From ZC4RG30 sp035556135 (GTDB lineage: Bacteria; Pseudomonadota; Gammaproteobacteria; Steroidobacterales; Steroidobacteraceae): a stretch of DNA of 64,000 nt. The stretch spans positions 1,736,001 through 1,800,000 of the forward strand of contig DATMFO010000003.1 in assembly GCA_035556135.1 (NCBI GenBank), read 5' to 3'. Shown here one piece after another: positions 26,267-35,200 of this stretch. The position numbers were made by a program, and so were the translations under genes. A model generated the notes under the pieces. The model was not told where the DNA came from, ran no database searches, and was given only the letters and a program-made list of their open reading frames with translations. The stretch's first letter is position 1. Each line of letters begins with the position of its first letter.

Positions 26267-27199
26267 ATGATCCTGCAGAGCTCCGACAAGTCCACCGTGA
26301 TCCGCGCCCTGCGCGGCGCCGCACCCTACATCCGCCTCTACAAGGGCAAGACCTTCGTGGTGAAGGCCGGCGGCGCCGTGTTCGGCGACGTCGCGGCCAC
26401 CAGCGCGCTGATCGAGCAGATCGCCATCTTGCACACGCTGGGCATCCGCGTGGTGATGGTGCATGGCGGCGGCCCGCAGCTCACGCAGGTGACCGAGGCC
26501 ATGGGCGTGCCCACGAAGATGGTGCAGGGCCGGCGCGTCACCGACGAGAAGTCGCTCGATGCCACCTCGATGGTGCTCAACGGCCTCATCAACACCAAGC
26601 TGCTCACCATCTGCCGCGAGCATGCCATCGACGCCGTGGGTGTATCGGGCGTGGACGCCGGCCTCATCAAGGCCCACAAGCGCGGCCCGGTGAAGGTCGA
26701 GGGCGAGATGGTGGACTATGGCTTTGTCGGCGACATCGACCTGGTCGATGACTCCGTGCTGAAGAAGCTGCTCGACTCAGGACTCATGCCCGTGGTCAGC
26801 CCGCTCTCTGCCGATGAGAAGGGCCAGCTCCTGAACATCAACGCGGACACCGTGGCCGCCGCCATCGGGGCCGCGCTGGATGCCGAGAAACTCATCCTCT
26901 GCACCGGCGCGCCCGGCATCCTCGAGAACGTGGCCGATCCCGGCTCGGTGATCTCGTACACGGACCTGAAGGGCCTGGACAAGCTGCGGCAGACCGGTGC
27001 CATCAAGGACGGAATGCTGCCCAAGGCCAAGGCCATCGAGGAAGCCATCCGCGGCGGCGTGCGGCGGGTGCATGTGATCAGCTACGACGCGCCCGACAGC
27101 ATCCTCACCGAGGTGTTCACCAATGAGGGCATGGGCACGCTGATCGTGAATGACATCAATGCACTGAGCGCCGCCGAGCAGCAGAGCGGCAAGGGCTGA
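26267..27199 (+). CDS. argB: N-acylglutamate kinase
   Basis: This 310-residue amino-acid kinase has VVKAGGAVFGD for phosphate binding, VMVHGGGPQLTQ for acyl-glutamate binding and LLNINADTVAAAIGAAL for the nucleotide site. The N-terminal helix (SDKSTVIRALRGAAPYIRLY) resembles that of arginine-sensitive kinases. The protein stops after the kinase domain: there is no C-terminal GNAT synthase domain like that fused in the bifunctional ArgA-ArgB of Xanthomonas. The first step of the pathway must therefore be made by another protein. Gap to argH is 3 nt. Confidence 0.93.
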   Translation: MILQSSDKSTVIRALRGAAPYIRLYKGKTFVVKAGGAVFGDVAATSALIEQIAILHTLGIRVVMVHGGGPQLTQVTEAMGVPTKMVQGRRVTDEKSLDATSMVLNGLINTKLLTICREHAIDAVGVSGVDAGLIKAHKRGPVKVEGEMVDYGFVGDIDLVDDSVLKKLLDSGLMPVVSPLSADEKGQLLNINADTVAAAIGAALDAEKLILCTGAPGILENVADPGSVISYTDLKGLDKLRQTGAIKDGMLPKAKAIEEAIRGGVRRVHVISYDAPDSILTEVFTNEGMGTLIVNDINALSAAEQQSGKG

Positions 27200-27202
27200 A
27201 CC

Positions 27203-28396
27203 ATGAGCCGGTTGTGGGACAAGGGCACGCCGCTGGATGACCGGGTGCTGGCGTTTACGGCTGGCGAGGATCATGCGCTGGATGAACGGCTGGTGCAGTA
27301 CGACGTGCGTGCGTCCATCGCGCATGCACGGATGCTGGCCGGGCGTGGGCTGATCACGAAGGATGATTTTGCAGCCATCGAGAAGGGGCTGACGGAAGTC
27401 GGCGCCGAGCATGCCGACGGCAAGTGGAAGATCACGCTGCAGGATGAGGATGGCCAGACCGCCCTCGAGAAACACCTCACCGCGAAGATCGGCGCCGCTG
27501 GCGGCCGCGTGCACCTGGGCCGCTCGCGCAACGACCAGGTGTTGACCGCGCTGCGGCTGTACATGAAGGATGCCGCCAACCAGCTCGCCGAAGGCGTGGA
27601 CAAGGTGGTGGCGGCGCTCGACGTGCTGGTGGACAAGCAGGGTCACATCGCCCTGCCCGGCTACACGCACATGCAGCAGGCCATGCCCAGCTCCGTGAAG
27701 CTGTGGGCGGGCGGATTCGCCAATGAACTGCGCGACGATGCCGCCGGCCTGCGCGCCACACTGCGCCGCATCGACAAGAGTCCGCTGGGCTCCGCCGCCG
27801 GCTACGGCGCGCCCGCGCTGAAGCTGGACCGCGACGTCACCGCCAAGGAGATGGGCTTCGCCAGCGTGCAGGTGCCCGTGACCTCGGTGCAGCTCTCGCG
27901 CGGCAAGGCCGAGAGCCAACTGCTGTTCGAGATCGTGATGACCATGCAGGACCTGGGCCGCGTGGCCAGCGACCTGATGCTGTTCTATACGGCCGAGTTC
28001 GGGTTCGTGAAGCTGCCGGATGCGTTTACCACTGGCTCATCGATCATGCCGCAAAAGCGGAATCCGGACGTGTTCGAGCTGGTGCGCGGCCGGACGGCAA
28101 CGGCCCATGGGTGCCTGACGGAAGCGCTGGGGATCTTCGCGAAGCTGCCTTCGGGGTATCAGCGGGATCTGCAGTTGCTGAAGTTTCCGCTGTTCCGGGG
28201 CATCGATATCTGCGGGCAGACGCTGGACATCATGGCTGCTGCGTTGGCGAAAGTGGTGTTTGATGAGGCGGCGATCAAGGGGAAGGTGAATCCGAGCATT
28301 CATGCGGCGGATCAGGCGTATGAGTTGGCGCTGAAGGAAGGGATTCCCTTCCGCGATGCATACAGACGCATCTCTGCCTCACTCAAGCTACCCTGA
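27203..28396 (+). CDS. argH: argininosuccinate lyase
   Basis: This 397-residue member of the fumarase/aspartase superfamily has the signature GSSIMPQKRNPD, with the catalytic Ser loop. GRVHLGRSRNDQVLTALRLY and LPGYTHMQQAMPSS are the other two conserved regions. It is somewhat shorter than E. coli ArgH (about 457). It releases arginine and fumarate as the final step. The last third uses fewer G/C-ending codons than the rest of the operon, approaching the composition of the accessory region that follows. Confidence 0.94.
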   Translation: MSRLWDKGTPLDDRVLAFTAGEDHALDERLVQYDVRASIAHARMLAGRGLITKDDFAAIEKGLTEVGAEHADGKWKITLQDEDGQTALEKHLTAKIGAAGGRVHLGRSRNDQVLTALRLYMKDAANQLAEGVDKVVAALDVLVDKQGHIALPGYTHMQQAMPSSVKLWAGGFANELRDDAAGLRATLRRIDKSPLGSAAGYGAPALKLDRDVTAKEMGFASVQVPVTSVQLSRGKAESQLLFEIVMTMQDLGRVASDLMLFYTAEFGFVKLPDAFTTGSSIMPQKRNPDVFELVRGRTATAHGCLTEALGIFAKLPSGYQRDLQLLKFPLFRGIDICGQTLDIMAAALAKVVFDEAAIKGKVNPSIHAADQAYELALKEGIPFRDAYRRISASLKLP

Positions 28397-28431
28397 TATC
28401 AGAGCCCCATTCTGAACAAGAGGACGGGCAA

Positions 28432-29136
28432 ATGACATGCTGGATTTGCGGCTCAAGCGCAGATAGCCGTGAGCACAAGATAAAGAAATCCGACCTAAAG
28501 AACCTACTAGAAAAGTCACCAACTCAGAATAGCCCGATTTACATCCACACTGCTCTTCGGAAAAACCAGCCAGTAGCGAGCCTCAATGCGAAAGCGCTGA
28601 AATATGCACCAAGCCTTTGCACCTACTGCAACAGCACGAGGACACAGCCACATGACTTTGCTTGGCAGCGCCTAGCAGAATCACTGTGCAGCAATAACTT
28701 GCCACTTGGAACGATGCAGCACGTTCGTACCAATAGGATTTTCCCTTACGACACACGCAGAGCGATGCGCCACGCCCATCTATACCTCGTCAAGGTATTT
28801 GGATGTCAAATCGTAGAAGGCAAAGTCGCCGGAATAGACCTTTCATCCTTCGCGCAGGCGATCATGAGCGATCGCATTCATCCGAACGTTTACGCAGCAT
28901 TCGGACCAGCACCTCGAAGTTCTTCTGAAGACAGAGTCATTGCGAGCGGCAGCGACCTACATACTGCTGTTCTACCCGACGGACGGTGCGCATTTGCTAC
29001 TTGGATTCACCATGTTGGACGGGTTTGGGTTCAAATCATTTTCGCTCTTGATGGTGAACATCGACAAGGACTAGTGGACGCGTGGAACCCAAAGTATGGA
29101 ACTACTAGGCTTCACATGGTCCCGTTCAATTCGTAG
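28432..29136 (+). CDS. HNH-like zinc-finger protein of unknown function
   Basis: This 234-residue protein is in visibly lower-GC sequence. The N-terminus CWICGSSADSREHKIKKSDL and the later LCTYCNSTRTQPHD form paired CxxC motifs around an EH dipeptide, the pattern of HNH-type nucleases (HNH_5-like). No RuvC or other fused domain is seen. The C-terminal half (WIHHVGRVWVQIIFALDG) is beta-rich and unrecognised. It begins 35 nt after argH with no ribosome binding site clearly shared with that operon. It ends 11 nt into the 3' end of the convergent helical-protein gene. Nuclease activity is inferred. Confidence 0.6.
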   Translation: MTCWICGSSADSREHKIKKSDLKNLLEKSPTQNSPIYIHTALRKNQPVASLNAKALKYAPSLCTYCNSTRTQPHDFAWQRLAESLCSNNLPLGTMQHVRTNRIFPYDTRRAMRHAHLYLVKVFGCQIVEGKVAGIDLSSFAQAIMSDRIHPNVYAAFGPAPRSSSEDRVIASGSDLHTAVLPDGRCAFATWIHHVGRVWVQIIFALDGEHRQGLVDAWNPKYGTTRLHMVPFNS

Positions 29137-31399
29137 GAACAGTGGGCACGACAGCAGAGTGCGCAACAGCGGATCCTGAACGTTGCATGGCGCGGATCTT
29201 TTCATATGACTCCTTCAGTAGCGTAGAACCAAGCTCCGCATATCGGTTACAGATCCACTCCGCCTCATCAAATTCCCCTGCACCGGCCAATCCCATAACG
29301 CACTCGATCACATCCTCCGTTCTATAGTCGGGCAGGAAGCCAGTCATAGCCGCTCGAAATATCGAAGCAACCTCTTTTGGATGTGATTGCACAAGACGAG
29401 CGAGATTCTCGATCAACTGGTACCCATGGTGTTTAGCTTGAGCGTGGGGCGCCGCGTCAATCAGCGCCTCAGTAATGGGGCGTGTTAGGTCGGTAACGAA
29501 AACCGCCAACTGGCTCAGCGCCGACTGCAGCTCTGGCAATTGCGCACGCTGGTCACGAATTTGCTGCGCAACCCTAAGCCAGAACGCAAGTATCTTGGAC
29601 GCCCGCTCATTTGGCTCACTGTTCGCGCGTAGCGTCCAAAAGAACCATGAGATCTGAGACAGATCATCGACTCTCAGATCCCCGATCACCTCATCAAGCA
29701 AGCCGCCACCACCAAGCGATTCGGCCCCCTCCAAGTAGGCAAGCGCAAGAAACTGCAACGCCTTCTGCGTCACGGCATCAGGGAGATCCTCTGAATTCAC
29801 CATCTTCCTAAGGTGCCCCCCAGAGACCAGCCGCTCAAATAGCCACCCATACAAGTAGCGCTGGTATGCAAAGCCCTGAGCTGCACACCTCCACGCCGAT
29901 TCGTTGGTAGAGGAGAACAATCGGTTGAAATTGGTCTCCGTCCATTCCGCGTTTAGGAAATGCAGGTTAGCGCAATACATTCCAGCCAGCGCTGCGAACT
30001 CCGGGTTTGCGCCTGAATCGCTGGATGCAAGCTCTTCATTGAACACCGGACCTAAGACCTTCCAACTCTCGCCTACCTTTGCAGCATCTGCACCTTCATG
30101 GCGCCTCATTGCCAATCCAAGGTGAATCAAGGACTCGAGCAAGCGACCACGCGGTGCATTTATTGTGTGAGAAACAGCATCGTCCGGCTGATCAAGGTCG
30201 CGTGGCACTGCTTCCAGGGTTGTTCTTAGGACATCGAAACAGTCTCGGTATAGGCTCGGCGCAACGGGCCTTTCGGACGCCGCTGCGGCCTTCATCAGAT
30301 CTGCAATGTCGCTTACAACCCACTGCACCGTGGGCTCCCACCCATCGCGACGCTCCGCCAATAGATCTGACCGGAAATCATGCGCGGACACTATTGCATG
30401 CAAGACAGCAAGCGTCGCAGACCAGTCTATATCCCTCTTGTCATCAGCCCATCGCTCCTTTAGACCCCTTAGTAGGCCGTGCTGGCACGGCCGCGGAAGT
30501 TCCGCAAATAAGCGGATTCTTGGGGCAAAACCGTCATCGCTGGACCTGACGGCCGTCGCTATAGCCGACGCGAGGCCTCGATATGTAGGTCCGTCTATGC
30601 CACCGCCATCTGGTACAAATTCCTTGAGGAATCTTACTAACTCCTGATCAGACATACGCATGATGGCATCCGATGCAATTGGACTCCGATCTCCGGCCCA
30701 GCCACCCGTGGAATAGGAGTGAAATTCGGGGTGCTCTCGAACCGGACCATATCGCTGCACCAGCGCTAGATACTTCTCATCAACCTCAGAGTCACCCTGC
30801 GCAAACGCGGGATGTAGAAGATCGCGCCTCTGAGTATCCATCCACTCTTCGCGATTCGGCCCATCCGGCCATTCCCCTTCCATCCGATCTATAAACTGCA
30901 AATATTGGGCCCGATGGACCACGGAGAACCGAGAGAAGTTCTTCTTTATGAGCCAATAGAGTTCGTGCCAATATGAAATGTCTACGAACCATTTCGACAG
31001 CGCGCACTCCCAGAACGCCAGACCGACCGCTCCGTAATGTTCGCTACAAACGTAAATCCCGATACGCGTCAGCGTTGGATATGGAGACTGAAGTAGTAAT
31101 CGCGCGATGTTGGCAGACGACGCATCGTTGGAACTAGTCGCACCAAGAGCAGAATCTCGAACAGCATCAACAAGAACCGCACGTGTTCCATCTTTATGGT
31201 CGTCTTGCTCGTGATCCTCTATCGCTGATCTCCAGATGTAGGAGAATTTGTCGTCGTCCGCGGATCCTATGTACTCCGTCAGTCGACGCGACAACATGTC
31301 AACAGCGTCATAGCCACAGCGCTCGCCGAGCTTTCTCGCTGACGCCTTCATGACCTCGCCTAGGCGGTAGCTATCCATGACACCGGCCCTGTCATTCAT
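29126..31399 (-). CDS. large helical-repeat protein coupled to the SIR2 gene
   Basis: This 757-residue protein is almost wholly alpha-helical by composition, with no recognisable catalytic motif or membrane segment. The ATG at 31399 overlaps the SIR2 stop (ATGA), so the two are translated together. Repeating helical segments such as WWLFERLVSGGHL-like, LQFLALAYLEGAESLGG and AEWICNRYAELGSTLLK suggest a HEAT/TPR-like sensor or scaffold. In fused defence-associated sirtuins a large C-terminal helical region (for example DUF4020) follows SIR2; this may be the same in split form, but I cannot confirm the family. Confidence 0.65.
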   Translation of the reverse strand: MNDRAGVMDSYRLGEVMKASARKLGERCGYDAVDMLSRRLTEYIGSADDDKFSYIWRSAIEDHEQDDHKDGTRAVLVDAVRDSALGATSSNDASSANIARLLLQSPYPTLTRIGIYVCSEHYGAVGLAFWECALSKWFVDISYWHELYWLIKKNFSRFSVVHRAQYLQFIDRMEGEWPDGPNREEWMDTQRRDLLHPAFAQGDSEVDEKYLALVQRYGPVREHPEFHSYSTGGWAGDRSPIASDAIMRMSDQELVRFLKEFVPDGGGIDGPTYRGLASAIATAVRSSDDGFAPRIRLFAELPRPCQHGLLRGLKERWADDKRDIDWSATLAVLHAIVSAHDFRSDLLAERRDGWEPTVQWVVSDIADLMKAAAASERPVAPSLYRDCFDVLRTTLEAVPRDLDQPDDAVSHTINAPRGRLLESLIHLGLAMRRHEGADAAKVGESWKVLGPVFNEELASSDSGANPEFAALAGMYCANLHFLNAEWTETNFNRLFSSTNESAWRCAAQGFAYQRYLYGWLFERLVSGGHLRKMVNSEDLPDAVTQKALQFLALAYLEGAESLGGGGLLDEVIGDLRVDDLSQISWFFWTLRANSEPNERASKILAFWLRVAQQIRDQRAQLPELQSALSQLAVFVTDLTRPITEALIDAAPHAQAKHHGYQLIENLARLVQSHPKEVASIFRAAMTGFLPDYRTEDVIECVMGLAGAGEFDEAEWICNRYAELGSTLLKESYEKIRAMQRSGSAVAHSAVVPTVPTN

Positions 31400-32916
31400 G
31401 GAGCCGCTCCTGCAGTCCTTACGGTCGACAGGACGTCGACCAGGCGCAAACCCATACGCCAATGCTCTGGGTCTGAGCTATCCAAGAAGCGAGGAAGGAG
31501 CTTTTCACCGAGCTCATACCCCACCATACTTGAGTCGACGGGACCAGAGAGCCACCTGCGCGCCTCATCGATATCGCGGTCCGACAAGACGCTCAGAGGC
31601 AGCCGCGACATGATTGTCGCCAGGGACCACACAGTTCGCCAATTGTCAGTTGCTCGGTTTCTTGTGTCTGAGCCGATGGCTCTAATGATGTCTACGATGC
31701 GAGCCGCACAATCTCCCTGGGCCAATGGCGCAATCTGCTCGAGGTATCTCAGCGCAGGCCACCCATCGGCTTGATACATCGTCCCACTCTCAGTCTCAAC
31801 TCTTCGAACTTGCGGACTGTGCTCGACACTAAAAACACCCGCACAGTCAAGATCATCAAACCACACCGGGTCCTTAAGAGAATTCAGAAGGTAACTTGTA
31901 AGCTCAGGACGATCTCTTACGAGCCTAATTCCAGCCGCCCTATTTGCTGCGGAAGGGGACGATATGCACCTATCGAGGTGAGATTGCAGGTCTAGGATCG
32001 TTGGATCCCTCACATCTAGCGCCGAACTCCAATCCTTGAAAACCTCTAGAACCTCGGCATATCCCTTTGAGTCGATACAGTATGGAAGCACGCCGACTCC
32101 ACACTGATCTCGAAAGAACTGCTGAATAAATCGCGTCTGCACGGCCTCTGTTGATCGGCATGGGTAGAGCAAGAAGTGGCGCGGCTCCGATTTCTCAGTC
32201 TCCAATGACTCGTTGAACCGAATGATGTAATCCAACACCTCCAACTCAGCGAGACTGTATCCAATGAAAAGAACCGTGTAGTTCTTAAACATCGCGGACA
32301 GGAAGGTCTTAACCCGTTCGTCGGCATAGTGCTCAATGTAGTCCTTGAGCGATACGACCATTTTGCTTGGATCCAGATAGGACCCATGAAGATGTATTAC
32401 CGCTCCTCTTTCAGCCAAGAGGGCAGAGGAAAGGTGTTCTCGCAGATAGTATTTTGGTCTCTTGCCTATTCCAAGCGCAGGCAACGACTCGCCACCGACT
32501 CTCGGAGCAGGCGAAAGTTCTTCCGGGCCAGCTTCATCGAGCCACTTATCGTAGTTTGTTGTTACAAATACCGGACGCAGGCGCGAGAGTACTTGGTATA
32601 ACTCCGCTCCAGCCGCTGAGGGACGCTCCGGATGTAAAATCGAATCAACGTCTATTGAGATCTTCTTTTCTTTCGCCAGAGCCATTGCGATGGACAGCGT
32701 ACGACGCGCGTCACCCAAGCCTCTCAGCTGTTCCGCCTCAAGAACGCTGAGAATTCCGTCCTTCTCTATAGCGTCGACGACTTGGTTGGCGAATCCACGC
32801 CAATCAGGGCTTCCGCAAAGCATGGATGTGCCCGCACCAACAAAGACAACAAGTTCGCCATGCTTTGCTGCGTCTTTGATCAGTTGATCAGGCACATACG
32901 GTCGCACTTCCGTCAT
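31396..32916 (-). CDS. SIR2-domain protein, candidate antiphage NADase
   Basis: This 506-residue protein has an N-terminal SIR2 domain: VFVGAGTS (24-31), VTTNYD with the conserved Asn121, VIHLHGS with the candidate catalytic His177, and VLFIGYSLAELEVLDYI. From about residue 290 the protein is helical and resembles HEAT-like segments found after SIR2 or STAND modules (WFDDLDCAGVF, WPALRYLEQIAPLA). SIR2 proteins of defence systems (DSR, Thoeris ThsA, SIR2-HerA, SIR2-APAZ) deplete NAD+ on infection. It is the first gene of a two-gene unit with atypical base composition. System identity unknown. Confidence 0.78.
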   Translation of the reverse strand: MTEVRPYVPDQLIKDAAKHGELVVFVGAGTSMLCGSPDWRGFANQVVDAIEKDGILSVLEAEQLRGLGDARRTLSIAMALAKEKKISIDVDSILHPERPSAAGAELYQVLSRLRPVFVTTNYDKWLDEAGPEELSPAPRVGGESLPALGIGKRPKYYLREHLSSALLAERGAVIHLHGSYLDPSKMVVSLKDYIEHYADERVKTFLSAMFKNYTVLFIGYSLAELEVLDYIIRFNESLETEKSEPRHFLLYPCRSTEAVQTRFIQQFFRDQCGVGVLPYCIDSKGYAEVLEVFKDWSSALDVRDPTILDLQSHLDRCISSPSAANRAAGIRLVRDRPELTSYLLNSLKDPVWFDDLDCAGVFSVEHSPQVRRVETESGTMYQADGWPALRYLEQIAPLAQGDCAARIVDIIRAIGSDTRNRATDNWRTVWSLATIMSRLPLSVLSDRDIDEARRWLSGPVDSSMVGYELGEKLLPRFLDSSDPEHWRMGLRLVDVLSTVRTAGAAP

Positions 32917-33346
32917 TTCGTTCCGCTCGAGGGAATCTGTCTCGGTAGCTCCGGTAGATAGCCCAGGAGACGGTAAATTCGATTCCGCTCCATAACCTCG
33001 CCGCTCTTAGACTTTTGCGACGGCCTGGACCGAGCTTTGGCCGAGCTTACGTTTTTGGGGGTGAGTGGTCGAAACCATCTGTACTGTTTTGGACCTGACC
33101 TACCGATGCAGTATTTATCCACGAATGCTCTTTCTTCTCTTGCGGCTGGTCATAGTGGCCAGGTGAGGACTTCGCGCGGCCATCCACCTAGACATCGGGT
33201 GTCGACTTTTCTCGCCTGCATTCTCTTAATGTAGATCGGATTCGGTGAATGTGGCAGGTTTTCCCCGGCAACAGCGAATCCACACGTTCTTAACGATGAG
33301 AGCCTAGTAGATGAGATGGTTCCTTAGTCCGTCTTGAGGTGATTCC
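32917..33346. other. intergenic region between SIR2 gene and DUF2075 remnant
   Basis: No convincing gene is visible. Short open frames here lack ribosome binding sites and recognisable content. Base composition changes from the accessory type back to high GC near 33350. It should hold the SIR2 promoter on the minus strand, but no consensus boxes stand out. Confidence 0.4.
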
Positions 33347-34250
33347 TCAGCTTACATCGCGCAGCCCTATACTTCGAAGATGTGCGAACGTCTGGTCATA
33401 GTGTGACGGCGAACGGGTCGTATCTTCCTTCGACCCAGGAGGTATGAAAACAACCATCCCCTGCCTCGCCCTCGTCAGCAGCACCCGATACGCATTCTTC
33501 AGATTCTGCCGATTCTCCTCGCTATGAATGCTCTGCCACCTGCTGCCCCGGAAGTCATGGAATGACCACTCCTCCCGATCGCGCCTCAGGTCCGCATCCC
33601 ACGTAACACACGTCCAGTCCAGCTCCAGCCCCTGCACCTGAAACTCCGTGGCGCAGTCCTCCAGATAGAAGCTCGACCGCACGTCCTCCGGATTACCCAG
33701 GAAGTAGTGGATCGGGTCGGCCTCCACCCGCACATCGATCGCGTGGGGCTTGAGGCGCATGGCCTTGGACGAAGCCAGCAGACCGCATCGCTCGGTACCG
33801 CGCATCTGCTCCCGCACCCAGCGCTTGGCGGCGTCCAGGTTGCGCGTGATCACGATGGGGTAGCGACTGGCGAAGGTCGCCAGCAACCGCCGGGCCTCGG
33901 CTTCCTCGCAGTCGAGCAGCGCCTTCACGAACGCCGACACCTTCTCGGCGCGGAAGGAGCGGGTCGATACGGTCAGGTGCGGGTCGTCGAACACCTGCGT
34001 CCGCGGATGGGCCACCGCCCGCCGCACGGGTTCGCCCGCGCCGTATTCCGCCTCCATCAGCCGCTCGGAAATGCACGGGTGCCAGCGTGGGAAGCGGCTC
34101 AGGCAGGCGTCGACCCAGGCGCCGATGCCGGCCTCGGCGGATTCGATCTCCTGCCCGCCGCCAACAAGACAAACAATGGCCGCTCAATCCGGGTGGTGGT
34201 TCAGGTACTGGATCAGGAACGCTGGCTCCGAGAACGGAGCGGCGCAAGGG
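33347..34250 (-). pseudogene. 5'-truncated DUF2075 (Schlafen-like ATPase/helicase) remnant with an in-frame nonsense codon
   Basis: The minus-strand frame reads FSEPAFLIQYLNHHPD, then TGA, then AAIVCLVGGGQEIESAEAG, and continues to NLKNAYRVLLTRARQGMVVF and HLRSIGL. Intact DUF2075 proteins have W after HPD (HPDW), so TGG has become TGA. The N-terminal half with Walker A and the DEAQR Walker B is absent; the frame abuts the stop of the HSDR_N-like gene at 34261. A residual frame from the ATG at 34057 (236 codons) is open but lacks the ATPase core. I regard it as dead. Confidence 0.78.
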
Positions 34251-34260
34251 CCCCCGCAAT

Positions 34261-35067
34261 CTAAGTCCCTGCCAGTGCAGTGGCTACTGCAGGGGCTGGC
34301 TCCGCCGCCGCCTCTTCGGCTCCCTTTTCCTTCCTAAGCGCCCGATTCGTCGCACGCTGCACCTGCCGAGAAGCCGCCACGGCCTTCTCCCCCTCAAGCA
34401 CGTCGCGCTTAAGCACCTCGTGAAGTAGGACTTCCTTGATTTCCTCCGCCTCGACCTTGACCTCCACGACCCGCCGAAGCTCGCGCCTCACCACCTGCAG
34501 CACCGGATCTGACAGCAACAGCGCCCCAATCGTGAACCGGCTCAGCGCCTGCCGCTGCTCCTCATACGCAACCAGCTTCGCCTTGATCCAGCCCTCCTTC
34601 GACAGCACGGCCAGCAGGTCGATGTGGTCGGCATTCCGGTGCGACAGATTGAGGAGGTCGAACTCCACGATGCATTCGTGGGCTATCGGCTTCCCGAAGA
34701 TGACCTTGTAGACGCGCCAGGTGTTTCCGTTGGTGAGACAGACCCAGTCGCATCCCTGGTTCGCGGCGTAGTCCACCGCCTGCTTGATGTGATTGTCCTT
34801 GAGATCAAGGCCAATGGCCTTCACTTCGATCAGGAACGCCAGCTTGCCGTCGAGCTTGATGGCCAGGTCGCAGAAGGTGCTGCGGATCATGTGCTCGGAC
34901 GTGATCTCCGCGTACTTGTCATACCCGAAGACGTACTGCAGCAGATCGGTGACGATCACCACCGTGTCGGATTCATTGACGTCGCGCGCCTTTGCGGAGG
35001 TCAGGATCGGCTGGAATCTCTTGAGGGCGTCCCGGATCCTTTCGGCGACTCGAGCTGGGGTTGCCAT
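34261..35067 (-). CDS. orphan HSDR_N-type (type I restriction R subunit N-terminal) nuclease-like protein
   Basis: This 268-residue protein has FGYDKYAEITSEHMIRSTFCDLAIKLDGKLAFLIEVKAIGLDL, which contains the D...ExK nuclease core (CDLAIK...LIEVKA). CDWVCLTNGNTWRVYKV follows, as in HSDR_N / DUF-type 'type I restriction enzyme HsdR N-terminus' proteins. There is no helicase domain and no hsdM or hsdS gene nearby, so it is a stand-alone protein. The C-terminus is a charged coiled coil with an Ala-rich tail (EEAAAEPAPAVATALAGT) that ends at the junction with the DUF2075 remnant; the tail may have been created by that rearrangement. Confidence 0.7.
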   Translation of the reverse strand: MATPARVAERIRDALKRFQPILTSAKARDVNESDTVVIVTDLLQYVFGYDKYAEITSEHMIRSTFCDLAIKLDGKLAFLIEVKAIGLDLKDNHIKQAVDYAANQGCDWVCLTNGNTWRVYKVIFGKPIAHECIVEFDLLNLSHRNADHIDLLAVLSKEGWIKAKLVAYEEQRQALSRFTIGALLLSDPVLQVVRRELRRVVEVKVEAEEIKEVLLHEVLKRDVLEGEKAVAASRQVQRATNRALRKEKGAEEAAAEPAPAVATALAGT

Positions 35068-35200
35068 GGCGTTACTCCCTGTAACAGCTTCTGGGGGCTG
35101 CTGATGCAGGGAGACTATCGCGCTTTGCAGGACTTCAATATGTGAAGTGCTTCAGAGGTTGAGTGAGCTGGCGAAGCGTTGATTTGGCAACGGAAGGTTC

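Noticed and set aside
32913..33234. Short frames on both strands between SIR2 and the DUF2075 remnant
   Set aside because: No ribosome binding sites and no homology; treated as intergenic.
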